From: Gnetum montanum
Lineage: Eukaryota > Streptophyta > Gnetopsida > Gnetales > Gnetaceae
Length of the DNA: 45,740 nucleotides
Direction: 5' to 3'
NCBI GenBank assembly: GCA_015680685.1
Contig: MNCI01004113.1
Location: 1,596,258 to 1,641,997 of the forward strand
Below, piece after piece: positions 19,860 to 30,553 of the stretch. Below the pieces are notes generated by a model. That model was not told where the DNA came from, did not search any database, and worked only from the letters and a program-made list of their open reading frames with translations. Position numbers and translations under genes: made by a program. Numbering within the stretch: position 1 is the first letter of the stretch; each line of letters starts with the position of its first letter.

Positions 19860-22210
19860 AATGAATCTCCACCATACACCAAGGAATCCAATCAACATTA
19901 GGATAGGACTAGAAGGATTGTTAGTAAAAAGCCTTAGCAGATTAGCGTGGTCTATGCACATTCAAATCCCTACTATTCAGATTTCACCTTCATTCTCCAC
20001 CAAGATGAACATATGCACTAGAGGAACATGGAGGGTAATGTCCTGTTACCTCCTGATTGGTTTATGCCCACCATGCTCATTTCCAATTTCATAAGGCTGA
20101 GAATTGAATCATTAGGCCTAGAGTATGAGGTGATGAACCATATATTGAGGGATTAGTAGCTCTCTGAAGCACAACTTAAGAAAGATTAATGTATAGATGC
20201 ATGCCATGAAGCCTCCAAAGGCAAGAAGATCTCAACTTCATTTTTCTGCAATCGTAGAAAGAAGGCCTTGATTTTTTCTCTAGACTATCTCTATACATGA
20301 ATTCTCCTTTTGTTAAGGAGGAAAACCTTTACCAAAGGTTGTATTCAACTTTGGAGAATCTTGGTGATTGGATAATTGAGTTCAAGGTCCAAGGAACTTT
20401 CAAAGATAGATCTCCTAGTAGTTCATCCAAGGACAAGAGGAAAGATAAGGCAAAGGAAAAGGACAAGAAGAAGGACCAAGCCAAGGACCAAAGAAGAAAG
20501 ACTAGTAGGCATCATTCTCCTAGTCCTTCATCTTTACCATTCTTCTCATCATCCAATTCTAACAAGAAAAGCTATGAGTGAGATAGAAGGAGGAATGATC
20601 AAGATCGAGAAGGAGATGATGAGAAATTTCATTAGGATGATAGAAATTGGGAGCATAGATAACCATGGAAGAAGGAAGAATGTCACTGAGAGAGGAGGCA
20701 TAACAAGAATCATCATAGGAGGCATGGCCATGATAGGGATCATTGAGAATGTGATGACTATGATGAACCATTACTAGCTACCAAAAACATGCTGAATGTT
20801 TTAGAAATAGTTAGAATTTCCACTAGGCATCCAAGGGATAGAAGGATGAAAAGGATGAATATGAAAAATATCTACAAAGTGAAAGGATGATATAATGTAG
20901 ATCTGTAGCATCATCTACAAGCTTTCCATGATGCCTATGTTTGACAAAACATTAAGAATAAATGAAAAAAAGTTGAAAAAGTAGAAAGTTTGTATTGGCC
21001 CTTGGAACCAGAATCCATTGTAGCTGGATTACTATGTTAGAGCTATTTAATAACAAGTATCGGACACACTCAAGAGTGTCCAATTTGAGGAAGCAAATCC
21101 AAGGATGGAAACAAGGAAATCATGAATTCTTGAATGCATCTCTGGATAGGTACTAGTTTCTCTTGCATAAATGCCTAGGCCATGGATTCTCTTAATGGAA
21201 GTAGCTTCCCCACATTATAGATGGACTTTGAAAGAAAACTATAGAAACTCTTGGGTTCTATGTCCAGGGGAGACTTTCTGAAATGTGATTCCATTAGATC
21301 CAAAGGCTATTTGACCAAATGACAAAAGAATAAGGGAAGTTGAAAAATGTGTAGAGGAATACAATAGGGACCCCTCCATATGTAATAGGGAGGTTTGTTT
21401 TTATGATTCAAATGAGGAAACACCATTAAATAAGATGATGTAAAGAAATACGTTGCCAATAGAAAAGTCTGTTACTAAAATATTGGCCAAGGTGGATAAA
21501 CAGTGGAACTCCTTAGATGAGAAGTTCCAAACTACTGTTAAAATTATGGAGGAAAAGTTAGAGCAGGGGAGTATTGAGGGAGATAGAAGGAGAAAGAAAT
21601 ATATAGAAAGGAGTTATCACCAACAAAAAGGTATGTTTGCAGCAATCGATAAGGTTTAAAATTAGAAAGAGATAATGATGAATGCAATTTTTGCTAATAC
21701 GAACATCCCCAAGGATGTTATCTTATGTCATCACATTTGCAAGAATTTGGGGTGTATGCCTTAAACCCAAAATTTGCAAAACCTTAGCCACCTAGGAGAT
21801 TTCCTTACCCATCAGGTAATTATAGGCAAAAGTTCCACCAAATATTATATTATCCAAGTGGAGCACCTCCTCAATCCCAAAAGTATTATTAGTAGTGGCA
21901 AACCCATACTCATGGGGAATGCCATCACCATAGCAGACATATTTGTATCAGTAGTTAGACCCTTATGGATACTATATCCAACAACTTGTATCTCTTCATG
22001 GTTTTGCCAACCACACTTCTTTCTCGCATCACTACTTTCCATCTAAGTATTATAGAATGCCTACTCCAAGAAATGAGTCTCCTTTCACTTATCCTCTTCC
22101 ATATCCATCAACACACCCTGCACCATCTAATACCACACCCTTACCACCTACTCCACCTATGTAGGAAAAAATTTCCCTATAGCCACAACAACAAAATGCC
22201 ATGAGGGTGA
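19860..22210 (+). pseudogene. Element 2 gag remnant
   Basis: Gag of the same family as element B. Legible parts: FTFILHQDE and a GNVLLPPDW-like segment (about 19985-20060), a Lys/Asp-rich basic stretch (about 20400-20520), an RHPRDRRMKRM part (about 20825), and LAKVDKQWNSLDEKFQTTVK within an open stretch at 21453-21659. A zinc-knuckle-like CNFC-3aa-H-3aa-C motif at about 21682-21717 is followed by LQEFGVYALNPKF. A Pro/Tyr/Gln-rich tail leads into the protease. Several stops and frame changes interrupt it. Confidence 0.78.
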
Positions 22211-22379
22211 TTAACTTAAAATTGGATAATTAAATGCGTGGGGTATGAATATAAACCTTAGAAGAGGACCTTCTTGAGGATCAATAGCTTGAAAAATCCT
22301 CATAGATAACTGTGATTGCTAATTTTGATTCATTTACTTTTGAAATTACCATCAAGCTACCTTCAAACCAAAAATCCTC

Positions 22380-22870
22380 CAACATCCATATTGTCATATT
22401 GACCCATCCAGTCACAAATTAGATTAAGGTAGGCCACCTTCCAAGGAAACAATCTAATCCTAGAAGTCCCTTAATCTATTTGCAGATCATAGGAAATGAT
22501 TCATGCAAGGTTCTTCTAGATATAAGATCTAGAGTGAATTTTATTTCTTAAGAGACGTATAAGACCTAAAGCTTGCCTCCACTTAAGAAATGCAATATTA
22601 GATTGAAGCTTGTAGATTAGTCCATCGCTCTTCCTTTGGAATTAGTGAAGGACATTGTGATTACCATCTATGGTTGGTCTTACCCAGCTAATTTTGTGGT
22701 GATCCATGTGAACAATTAAAAGGGGGACTTCCCTATTATCATGGGAAAGCTTTGGCTTAGCATAATTGACATCAAGATGGGGATTAGAGATCTTTCCTTG
22801 GAAATTTCCAAGAAAAATGAATTAAGAAAAATTAGGAAAAAGTGAGTTCCATGTATCACATATAGTGACA
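22380..22870 (+). pseudogene. Element 2 retropepsin-type aspartic protease remnant
   Basis: Aligned with the protease of element B. The active-site block that reads LLDSGSG in B reads LLDIRSR here (about 22510-22540), so the Ser/Gly of the Asp-Ser-Gly triad is lost. Downstream YGWSYPANF, KGDFPIIMG (about 22722-22748) and the KMGIRDLSLEISKKNE-like stretch (about 22770-22820) are well kept, then VPCITYSDTGC (about 22848-22880). It would process the Gag-Pol polyprotein; this copy is inactive. Confidence 0.78.
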
Positions 22871-23329
22871 CAGGATGCCATTACATGCAAAGGATATGGA
22901 CCATACAAAGCACATTTGTCACAACATAAAATAAGAATGCCAAGACATCAAGTATCCAAAGGTGCTTGTATGAAGTAGGCATCAAACAAGAAGGTATTGA
23001 GTGGCTGAAAACTAATATAAGATTTGATTCAAACATATGCATGGAACTAGCAGAGAGCCTTATCAATGCTTACATTGATAATATGGATAACATAGAGTAG
23101 ATCCATAACCAACTCTCTAATAAACAGATTGAGATGGAATGGGGAGAGTTGGAAATCCTAGATCATTTCAAGTAGTAATCCCTTGAACTCAAAACTTTAT
23201 CGGTAATACTAGAGTATGATTTCCTTAAAAATGGTAAGCTAACAATTGTTAATGCCATTCTCACCCAAAAATAGAAAAGAAAGTGGTAAACAAATGACCA
23301 AAAATTTTTGCTTGGTCATATCATGAACT

Positions 23330-24000
23330 AACAAGAATAGATCCATAGATACGTTAGCATCAAATTTATATAGACTCCTTCATCAAGCTAAAAAGGTAGC
23401 TACATAGAAGGTTAAATCTAAAACATAAGTAAGTTTTTAAGGAATAAGTGGAACACCTTCTTAAGATAGGGTTCATTTATCCCATTGTAGAAAGTGAGTG
23501 GGTTAGCCCATTTGTAATTGCATCAAAGAAAGGAGAAAAATGGAGAGTCTACATAGACTTTAGATTATTAAATATGGCAACCTTCAAGAATCATCTTCCA
23601 TTATCATTTGTTAACCAAGTGTTGGATACTATTGTAAGGCATAACTACTAAAATTTTCTATATGGTTATAGTGGCTATGATAAAATCTAGATAGCACCAA
23701 AGGATCAAGCCAAAAAAACCTTCACAATTTCTTGGGGAACTTTTGTAGACAAGAAGATGCCTTTGGTCTTTGTAATACCCTTGCAACTTTTCAATGCCTA
23801 GTGCTCAACATATTTTAGAAAAAAATTGATAGTGATATGGAAGTCTTCATGGATGACTTCTTCACCTATGGTACCCACTTTGAGCAAGCCTTGCACCATC
23901 TCAAGTAAGTATTAAAACACTATGTGGAGACAAACTTATGATTCAATTGGCAAAGCCATTTGATGGTTGAATAGGTCATAGTCTTGGGGTTCTAAATTTT
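23330..24000 (+). pseudogene. Element 2 reverse transcriptase remnant
   Basis: The open stretch 23448-23651 reads a Ty3/Gypsy RT entry: LLKIGFIYPI, ESEWVSPFVIASKKG, KWRVYIDFRLLN, HLPLSFVNQVLD. This is followed in shifted frames by a YSGYD segment, a KMPLVFVIP-like frame-shifted MPFGLCN block (about 23756-23785), and the catalytic VFMDDFFTYG (about 23850) with both Asp present. Stops and small indels break the frame. The entry block resembles Athila/Tat-branch RTs more than chromovirus RTs. Confidence 0.83.
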
Positions 24001-24039
24001 AGAAAAAGGGGTTGAGGTGAACTTGGAGAAAGTATGGAT

Positions 24040-24645
24040 TGTCCAAGGAATTACCAAATAACCTAAAATGGTAAAATATGTGAGGTCATTCCTTGGTTAC
24101 ATTGGTTACTATTAGTGCTTCATTAATAACTTCTCCAAAATTACCAAACCACTAGTAGAGTTGAGAAAGACGGATGTACCTTTTAACTAGTTCAAGGAAT
24201 GCAAATAAGAATTTTAGCAACTTAAGTAGAAGCTTGGAGAAACCCCCATTCTACATGCCCCAAATTAATTCAAACCATTCCATATAATAACATATGCATC
24301 CAATTATGCAATAGGGATGTTTTTTACATAATTAGACTATCAGAAACATCTCTACTACATCCATTGTATAAGCATAAGCATTGTGGGTGCACAATTAAAC
24401 TCTAGCACCACTGAGAAGGAGCTCATGGTGGTGGTATATGCCTTGGAAAAATTCAGGCACTACATGCTTGGATATCAAATCTTTGTACACATGGATCACA
24501 GTGCCATCTATTTCTTAATGAACAAGCTAGTGTTGAGCCCTCATGTCATCTGGTAACTAGTGATTTTGGAAGAGTTTTATCTTACCATGGTAGATAGGAA
24601 GGGAATTGAGAACATGATTGTTGATCACTCATCTCGATTATGATG
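24040..24645 (+). pseudogene. Element 2 RT connection and RNase H remnant
   Basis: After an SFLGYIGYY motif (about 24090), the RNase H part shows YASNYAIGM (about 24290), STTEKELMVVVYALEKFRHYMLG (as pieces, about 24405-24470), and a VLSPHVIW block (about 24531-24552). It ends in a VDHSSRL motif near 24625. These are standard in the Gypsy RNase H order. Matching blocks lie in element 3 at 39240-39650. Multiple in-frame stops are present. Confidence 0.78.
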
Positions 24646-24649
24646 GGAC

Positions 24650-25162
24650 AACAAAGAGGTTGAGGATCCCTTATTTGATTAATTTTCAAATGAACTTCTC
24701 TTTTTCAAATCCATTGATGTTTTGGTACCTAGGAATACTAATTGGTATTATGATTTCCTCTTCTATCTTCTCACTCAGGGAACTCTAGAAGAATGAAGCA
24801 ATAGTTTTTTCACTAAGTTAAACAATACATGGAAATCCAAAGTAACCTTTACAAGGTTTATGTCAATGGCTTGGTGTGATGGTGTGTACCTAATATTAAT
24901 TAACTGCAGATTCTCTAGGATACCTATGAAGGCCCTTGTGAGGGTGATTATGTAGGAAGGAGGACAACCATGGAGATTAATATGGCAAGGTACTTTTGGC
25001 TAACCATCTTCAAAGATGTTCACCATTTTTCCCATTTGTTCAAACACTACAAAATAGATGGAGAAATGACTATACGAATGGAAGGACCTTAGTAGTGGAT
25101 CCAACTACTGGAGCCTTTTGACCTCTAGGGCATAAACTTCATGGGATCCATCACTTCCATGA
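24650..25162 (+). pseudogene. Element 2 integrase, first part (before solo LTR)
   Basis: Integrase N-terminal HHCC-like region, with a YEGPCEGDYVGRRTT stretch (about 24922-24970) where element 3 has HEGLCGGHYAGRHTT, so the zinc-binding His residues are lost. The WGIDFM start of the catalytic core reads GINFMGSITSM up to 25162. The reading frame is then interrupted by an 829-bp LTR and resumes at 25992. Confidence 0.78.
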
Positions 25163-25991
25163 TGATGGGACGTGATATCGCATGGGCCGTGATATCGCAT
25201 CCCACGCGATATCGCATCGTCCCCCGAGATATTGCGTATGCGATATTGTGGTGCGTCGAAATATCTATAAATAAGAGGCGGCTCTCCCTTGTTTTTCATT
25301 CTAGGCTTAGACCGTAGTGAAACTTTGGTAGTTTGATCCATCCAGAGATAGAATATTTTCCATGTGCTCGCAGTAGGAACTCCAAAGTGAACGGATCTTT
25401 AATCGAGCAGACATTGTACCTGAACACAAGTTTGTGTATGTAAATAAAGACGAACTTCTTAGATAAACCTTGTAATGCATGGAATAGGCTAATTAGGAAT
25501 TTTATTTATTGTTATTTACTGCTTTCCATTTACATGCTTTATTAGTTATTAATCTTTATCAACCCTTCTCTCCTAGTTAAGTGCCTTAGTACAACCACTT
25601 CGAGCATGTGTGTTACGCGTGGTGATCCCAGCAACGATTAGTGTTTGGTAGCCACAGTTGCATCGGTTCTAGGTGTGTATGGTAAGTGGGAATGGATGCT
25701 GACACTAGGTTAATTTACACTTAGTTAGTTAGTTAAAGTTAGGAATTAGCTTCTTCAACCCTTCACCTTAATAACATAGGAGATAAAATAGAAAAGACAT
25801 AAAAATCATATACCTTAGACTTACTTAACCATACACTGTGACAACTACAAGTAAGTTTGGGAAGACAATGAATGATTAACCTTAAGTGTTCCATGAGGTG
25901 TGTAGGCACTTAGTCTGCAGAGTTCAACAGAATCGTGCTTGTTACGCTCGTATTTGTATGGTTGAGTGTAGGGGTACCTCGCCACTCATCA
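25163..25991 (+). repeat. Solo LTR inside element 2 integrase
   Basis: This 829-bp LTR has TGATG...ACTCATCA ends and is followed not by a primer binding site but directly by the continuing integrase sequence of element 2, so it is a solo LTR left by LTR-LTR recombination. The flanks are CATGA (25158-25162) and CATGT (25992-25996), a 5-bp duplication with one mismatch. Element 3 has CATGT at the empty site. The U3 carries five GATATC/GATATT-containing units at 25172-25251. TATA box TATAAATAA lies at 25266-25274. It is clearly related to the LTRs of element B. Confidence 0.88.
25172..25251. repeat. Array of GATATCGC-type units in solo LTR U3
   Basis: Five copies of a 12-base unit at 25172, 25189, 25206, 25226 and 25240 (GTGATATCGCAT, same again, GCGATATCGCAT, GAGATATTGCGT, GCGATATTGTGG). 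Each contains a near-palindrome around GATATC. They end about 15 bases before the TATA box, the place of a promoter-proximal enhancer. Confidence 0.8.
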
Positions 25992-26302
25992 CATGTCAAA
26001 TGGAAAGGCTTACATCATCATTGTTGTTGACTACTACATGAAATGGACCGAAGCTACGACCATCTTTAACTATTCATCTTCAAGTGCAGTATAGCTTTTT
26101 CAACAAAATATGGTAAATAGGTTTGGTATGCCAAGGGAACTTATTTTAGATAATGGAACTGACTTTATAGGATCTACTTTTTAGAAGCTCATGCAACACA
26201 TGGGGGTACAACATAAACTCACAACCTCCTATTACCCCCAAGCTAATGGTTAAGCTGAAGTTACTAATAAGAAGATCACTAGGATTCTAACATAAATAAT
26301 TA
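25992..26302 (+). pseudogene. Element 2 integrase, middle part
   Basis: Continuation of the catalytic core after the solo LTR. It reads NGKAYIIIVVDYY (about 26000), FGMPRELILDNGTDF (about 26123-26168, with the second catalytic Asp kept), HKLTTSYYPQANG (about 26212-26250) and AEVTNKKITRILT (about 26256-26290, with the catalytic Glu kept). It is then broken by insertion of element B at the GTAAA target (26303-26307). Confidence 0.85.
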
Positions 26303-26307
26303 GTAAA
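26303..26307. repeat. Left target-site duplication of element B (GTAAA)
   Basis: GTAAA immediately before the TGATGAG start of the 5' LTR. It is repeated exactly at 33189-33193 after the 3' LTR. Confidence 0.93.
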
Positions 26308-27121
26308 TGATGAGCTGCAATATCACGTACGCAATATCACATTCACCCCACGATATTGCGTACGCGATATTGCGTCCTGCCTAATCTTCTATAAATAAGA
26401 GGTAGCGCCCTTTGTTCTAGGAGGAGTCAGACTTAGATCCTTAGCTAAACTCTTGCAATTTTACCATTCTAGAGTTAGAATAATTTTCATGTGCTCATAG
26501 TAGGAGTCATAGAGTGAACGGATCTTTATTCGAGCAAATTGTACCTGAGCACACATTTGTATACAAAAATAAAGACAAACTTTGTGATAAACCTTGCAGC
26601 ATACGGACTAAGCTAATTAGTAATTAATTCTTATTGAATGTTTAATGATTTCCTAGTTAATTAAATTCTCTCTCAACCCTTGATCCTCTTAGTTAAGTGC
26701 ACTCAGTACTACTGCTTCGAGCATGTGTGTAGCGCTTGGTAACCTAGTAACGATTAGCGTTTGGTAATCCTAGTAGCGTTACACTGGTTCAGGATGTGTA
26801 TGGTAAGTGAGAATGAATATTGGTGTTAGGACAATTAGAACTTAGTTAATGAATAGTTAATGTAAGTTAGTCACTTAGTTCTCTTCCCTTTCTCTTATTA
26901 GCATAAGACACCAAAAAGTTAAAAGTTATAAAAATCATATACCTCAAGCTTACTTAACCATACAACCATGAAAATACAGGTAAGTTTGGGAAGATAATGA
27001 TTGATTGACCCTGAGTGTTCCATTAAGACGTGTAAGCACTTAGTCCTTGGAGTTTTACCAAATCGCGCATGAGACACTTGTATTCGTATGGTTGAGTGGA
27101 GGGGTATCTTGCCACTCATCA
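26308..27121 (+). repeat. Element B 5' LTR (814 bp)
   Basis: TGATGAG...ACTCATCA ends. The U3 starts with a GATATT-type palindromic array (26317-26374). TATA box TATAAATAA at 26390-26398. It is longer than the 3' LTR, mainly because it has more palindrome units. Followed by the primer binding site. Confidence 0.92.
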
Positions 27122-27122
27122 T

Positions 27123-27140
27123 TGGCACCGTTGCCAAGGA
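27123..27140 (+). other. Element B primer binding site (tRNA-Asp type)
   Basis: TGGCACCGTTGCCAAGGA sits one base after the 5' LTR. It differs from the tRNA-Asp complement only by G-to-A and similar changes and is the best preserved PBS in the window. It supports placement in the Athila/Tat branch rather than among initiator-Met-primed chromoviruses. Confidence 0.82.
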
Positions 27141-27236
27141 CTTTGTTGTTTGTGTGCTACGTAGAACATAGGAAATCATCCATATCTTTGAAATGTTCAA
27201 ACAAACCTTTAAGGTTAATCAAAGGAAGATAAGACA

Positions 27237-29630
27237 ATGGTACATCGCACACCGAACAAGACAAAGATGTCTTCTTCTTCACATAAGAGGACTTCACTGC
27301 CTAGGACTAACACAAGAGAAAGTTAGTGGCATCATACACGTAACCAAGATCCACTAGTTCCTCAATAGTTTCGGGTAGTATATGCTCATCATGATGAGTA
27401 TGTATCCTATTTCACCTTTATTCTCCACCAAGATGAACGACTGTGTTGGAGAGATTTGGAGGGTAACATAGTGTTGCCTCTACACCAATCAGTCCCCAAC
27501 ATGCTCCTTCGTGCTCTCAGATGAATAGGCATGCCACTTTTATATGCGGAATACCTTGCATGCTATCATGACACAAGGGACTATTATCCCACAGAAGTGC
27601 AATGTTAATGGGACTTGCGATAGGAGAGTTACCACACATCCTTGAAGGGTAAATGGCCCCATAACGCCCCACACGTTTTAAGTAAAATTGGGGATGGTAA
27701 ATTGGTTTCAACAGGTTCCCCACCAAACAATGTTTTCCTTCCTAATGATGGTCAGGAGATGGCATATCAAAACCTCCACTCCATGGTTCACAACCCTAGT
27801 TCTGATCCCCACGAACCTGAAGTGTTCAATGAGGAAACACAAAAACATGATAAGGACGGACGTTTTGATCATAATCATGATCAAGGCCTAGGCCACCGAA
27901 GAGAAGGTAGAAAACATTGTTAGGGTGATGGTTCTCTTTCTTCTTCACCTTCATCGTCACATTTACCTTCTCCTTCGGTGTCCAGATGCAGTCATAAGGA
28001 AACCAATCGTAAGGATAAAGGAAAATAGAGTGAAAAACAGCGATGAGATAGTCAAGAACGAGGATGAGGGCACTCTAGGGAATCAAGGCATAGAAGAAGG
28101 GAGAGTAGGGAACCACATAGACACCAAAGATGCTATGAATAATTTGACCATGAAGAACCCCTACTCGCAACTAGAAGCATGCTAGATATAATAGAGGCCA
28201 TAAGAGTTCCAACAAGGCACCAAAAGGATAGTAGTATCAAGAGGTTAGACATGAACAATACCCATGATTTAAAGGGGGGTACAATGCTGATCCTCAAAAT
28301 CACTTACAAGCATTCCACGATGCATGTGCCTTGCAAAACATCGAGAACGAATGGCAAAAATTGAAGTTGTTCCCAAGGATACTAGTGAAAGAAGCGGAAA
28401 GCTGGGATCGGTTCTTGAAACTGGAATCTGTTCAGAGGTGGAGTACAATGTTAGAACTGTTTAATGATAAGTACCAAACGTACTCCCGAGTGTCTAACCT
28501 ATGAAAGCAAATCCAAGGATGGAAGCAAGGAAATCATGAACTCTTGGATGTTGCCATAGGCTGCTATTACGCATTGTTACATGATTGTCCTGGCCATGGT
28601 TATTTGCAATGGGATCAACTACGCCATGTCGTGGATGGACTTGGGCATGAAACAAGGAGAACCCTTAGAATGTATGCCCAAGGAAGATTATCAGAGCTTA
28701 GGTCTGATCAGGTTCATAGATTGCTAGAGAAAGTGGCCAAGGAAGAAGGGGAGCTACGTAAGAGAGAAAGTGTGGAAGAGTACAACTGAGATCCTTCCCT
28801 CCGAAAAAGAGGAGTGAGATTCTATGAGGAGGAGGAAGAGTCACCACTCGAAGAGATGGTAAATAGGAAAAATTTACCACTCAAAAAGTTAACAACAGAA
28901 GTATTGAAAAAGGTAGACCAAATGTGGGACTCCCTAGATAGTAGGTTTGAAATTGTTCTTAAAATCGTAGAGGAGTCTAAGGAGCGAGGTAGTGACTATA
29001 ACAAAAAGAAAAAGAGAGAAGTGGACAATGCACGTAACAAAGGTAAGGGAAAAATGGCCATCACCGAAGAGGTTGTGGATTCAGACATAGAAAATGATGA
29101 TGGATGTGAGATATGCCAATATGACTATCCTAAGGGATGTTGCCCAGTGATCTCACATCTACAAGAGTTTGGGGTGTATGCACTCAACCCATAACTTAAT
29201 GAAGGGCAAGCACCCTGATGGTTACCTTATCCTCAAGGTAACCCAAGGCAGTTCCACCAACCTTCAAGGTATTATCCAAGTGGAACTCCACCACAACCCG
29301 TTGAGCAACGTCAATAGTGGCAATACCCACAGTCATGGGGGATACCACCACCAAGGCAACAATACCCCTATCGACAATTGGATCCATATGGCTACTACGT
29401 GCAGTAGCCAATCTCTCCACATGACTTTGCTAGTCACGTGACACCACAGCATCACTACTAAGCTTGAGAGTATTATAGAACTCCTTCTCCTAGGGGAGAT
29501 AACCCACAGACATACCATCCTCTAAATCCACCCATAACTCTCACACCGATAGCTCCATTACCACCTACTTTGGCAATGCAGGGGGAACTCCACACTCAAC
29601 CATAGCAAGGCAATGCCATGAGGGCTGTAA
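27237..29630 (+). pseudogene. Element B gag
   Basis: Begins at ATG 27237 (MVHRTPNKTKMSSSS), 115 bases after the LTR, and can be read in one frame to about 28275, where a G-run (AAAGGGGGGTAC) shifts it. From there one further frame runs through Gag and protease to 30553, broken only by stop codons. Parts in order: FTFILHQDE (about 27410), a Ser/Arg/Lys-rich stretch (about 27930-28110), KLFPRILVKEAESWDRF (about 28365-28415), LFNDKYQTYSRVSNL, a HDCPGHGYLQWDQLR segment (about 28580-28625; compare Athila CPHHG), the coiled region at 28860-28990, CEIC-QYDYPKG-C (about 29108-29143), and a Pro/Gln/Tyr-rich tail. The stops lie where homologues have Gln or Arg. Confidence 0.85.
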
Positions 29631-29639
29631 ATCTTCAAC

Positions 29640-30300
29640 CCACTACTAGCTCTAACAATTGTATGAAGAGAAGACCTTTCTTAAGAACCAATAGTCCAAC
29701 CAAGCCCTCACAACCATAAGTGGTTGAGCCTTTGAACACCTCCCCATTAATTAAGGCTTCAAAGCTCCCTTCAAATCAAATACTGAGTTCAACACATATG
29801 GTTATGTTAACGCATGTCATTACTGACTGGATTAAGGTGGGCCACCTTCACAAGAAATTCTCTGATCGTGGAAGCCCTCTAATTTATCTCCAAGTCACTG
29901 GGAATGAGCCATGTAAAGCTCTTCTAGACTCAGGTTCCGGAGTCAACTTAATATCACAAGAGATGTACAAAGCCTGAAACATGCCTTCATTAAAGAAGAG
30001 CAATATTCACCTAGAGCTGGCCAACCAGTCCATCACTGTTCCCTTGGGACTGGTGGAGGACATCGTTACCACTGTGTGTGGGTAGTCATACCCAGCTGAT
30101 TTCCTAGTGATACAAGTAAACAATGATAAAGGGGACTTTCCAATAATCATGGGAAGGACATGGATAAGTACCATAAATGCGCACCTAGGAATCCACGATC
30201 TTTCCTTGGAAATATCTAAGGAAAACACTTTTGGGAAGATTGAGAAGAAGAAGGTTCCATGCATCACATACAGTGATACAGGGTGTGACTCTGTGTAGGA
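29640..30300 (+). pseudogene. Element B aspartic protease
   Basis: Same frame as the second part of gag, so Gag and protease were one polyprotein. HKKFSDRGSPLIYLQV (about 29850-29895) leads into CKALLDSGSGVNLIS (about 29915-29960), which keeps the catalytic Asp-Ser-Gly. VNNDKGDFPIIMGRTW (about 30115-30162) contains the second hydrophobic/Gly core, then LEISKENTFGKIEKK and a VPCITYSDTGC segment. In-frame stops include TGA after MYKA (29975) and TAG (about 30082). The active-site triad is the best preserved of the three copies here. Confidence 0.85.
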
Positions 30301-30553
30301 ATGTTCATCATTGCCTGCATGCAACCAGTGTGCACAAGAAATTAACATACAAAAGTGCCTGTATGTAGTAACCACACAACAAGAAGACACCCAGTGGTTG
30401 ATAGCTGATCAAGAGAGCAACTCACCAACGTGCATGGAATTAACTGAGGGAATAACCTGTGCTTACATCGAAAGCTTAAATGCACCTCCTGACTCAGTCA
30501 TGCGGGAGAGGGCCACCTCTGCTGATCATTTGAGGTCCTCAATTTCTTTTTAA
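30300..30553 (+). pseudogene. Element B protease-RT linker fused to 3' UTR (pol deletion joint)
   Basis: The open stretch 30311-30553 begins as the protease-RT linker: QKCLYVVTTQQEDTQWL and TCMELTEGITCAYIESLN align with element 3 at about 37950-38075. At about 30500 it leaves that alignment. The next bases (CATGCGGGAGAGGGCCACC) instead match the G-rich start of the 3' UTR of element 3 (41050-41095) and element 2 (33765). RT, RNase H and integrase are thus missing as one block, and the frame stays open across the joint. Confidence 0.75.

Noticed and set aside
20376-20777. 133-codon Arg/Lys/Met/Ile-rich open frame
   Set aside because: It is an alternative frame over the basic part of the element 2 gag; the gag frame aligns with other copies, this one does not.
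25105-25341. 78-codon open frame on the - strand
   Set aside because: It crosses the border between element 2 integrase and the solo LTR and is antisense to both; chance frame.
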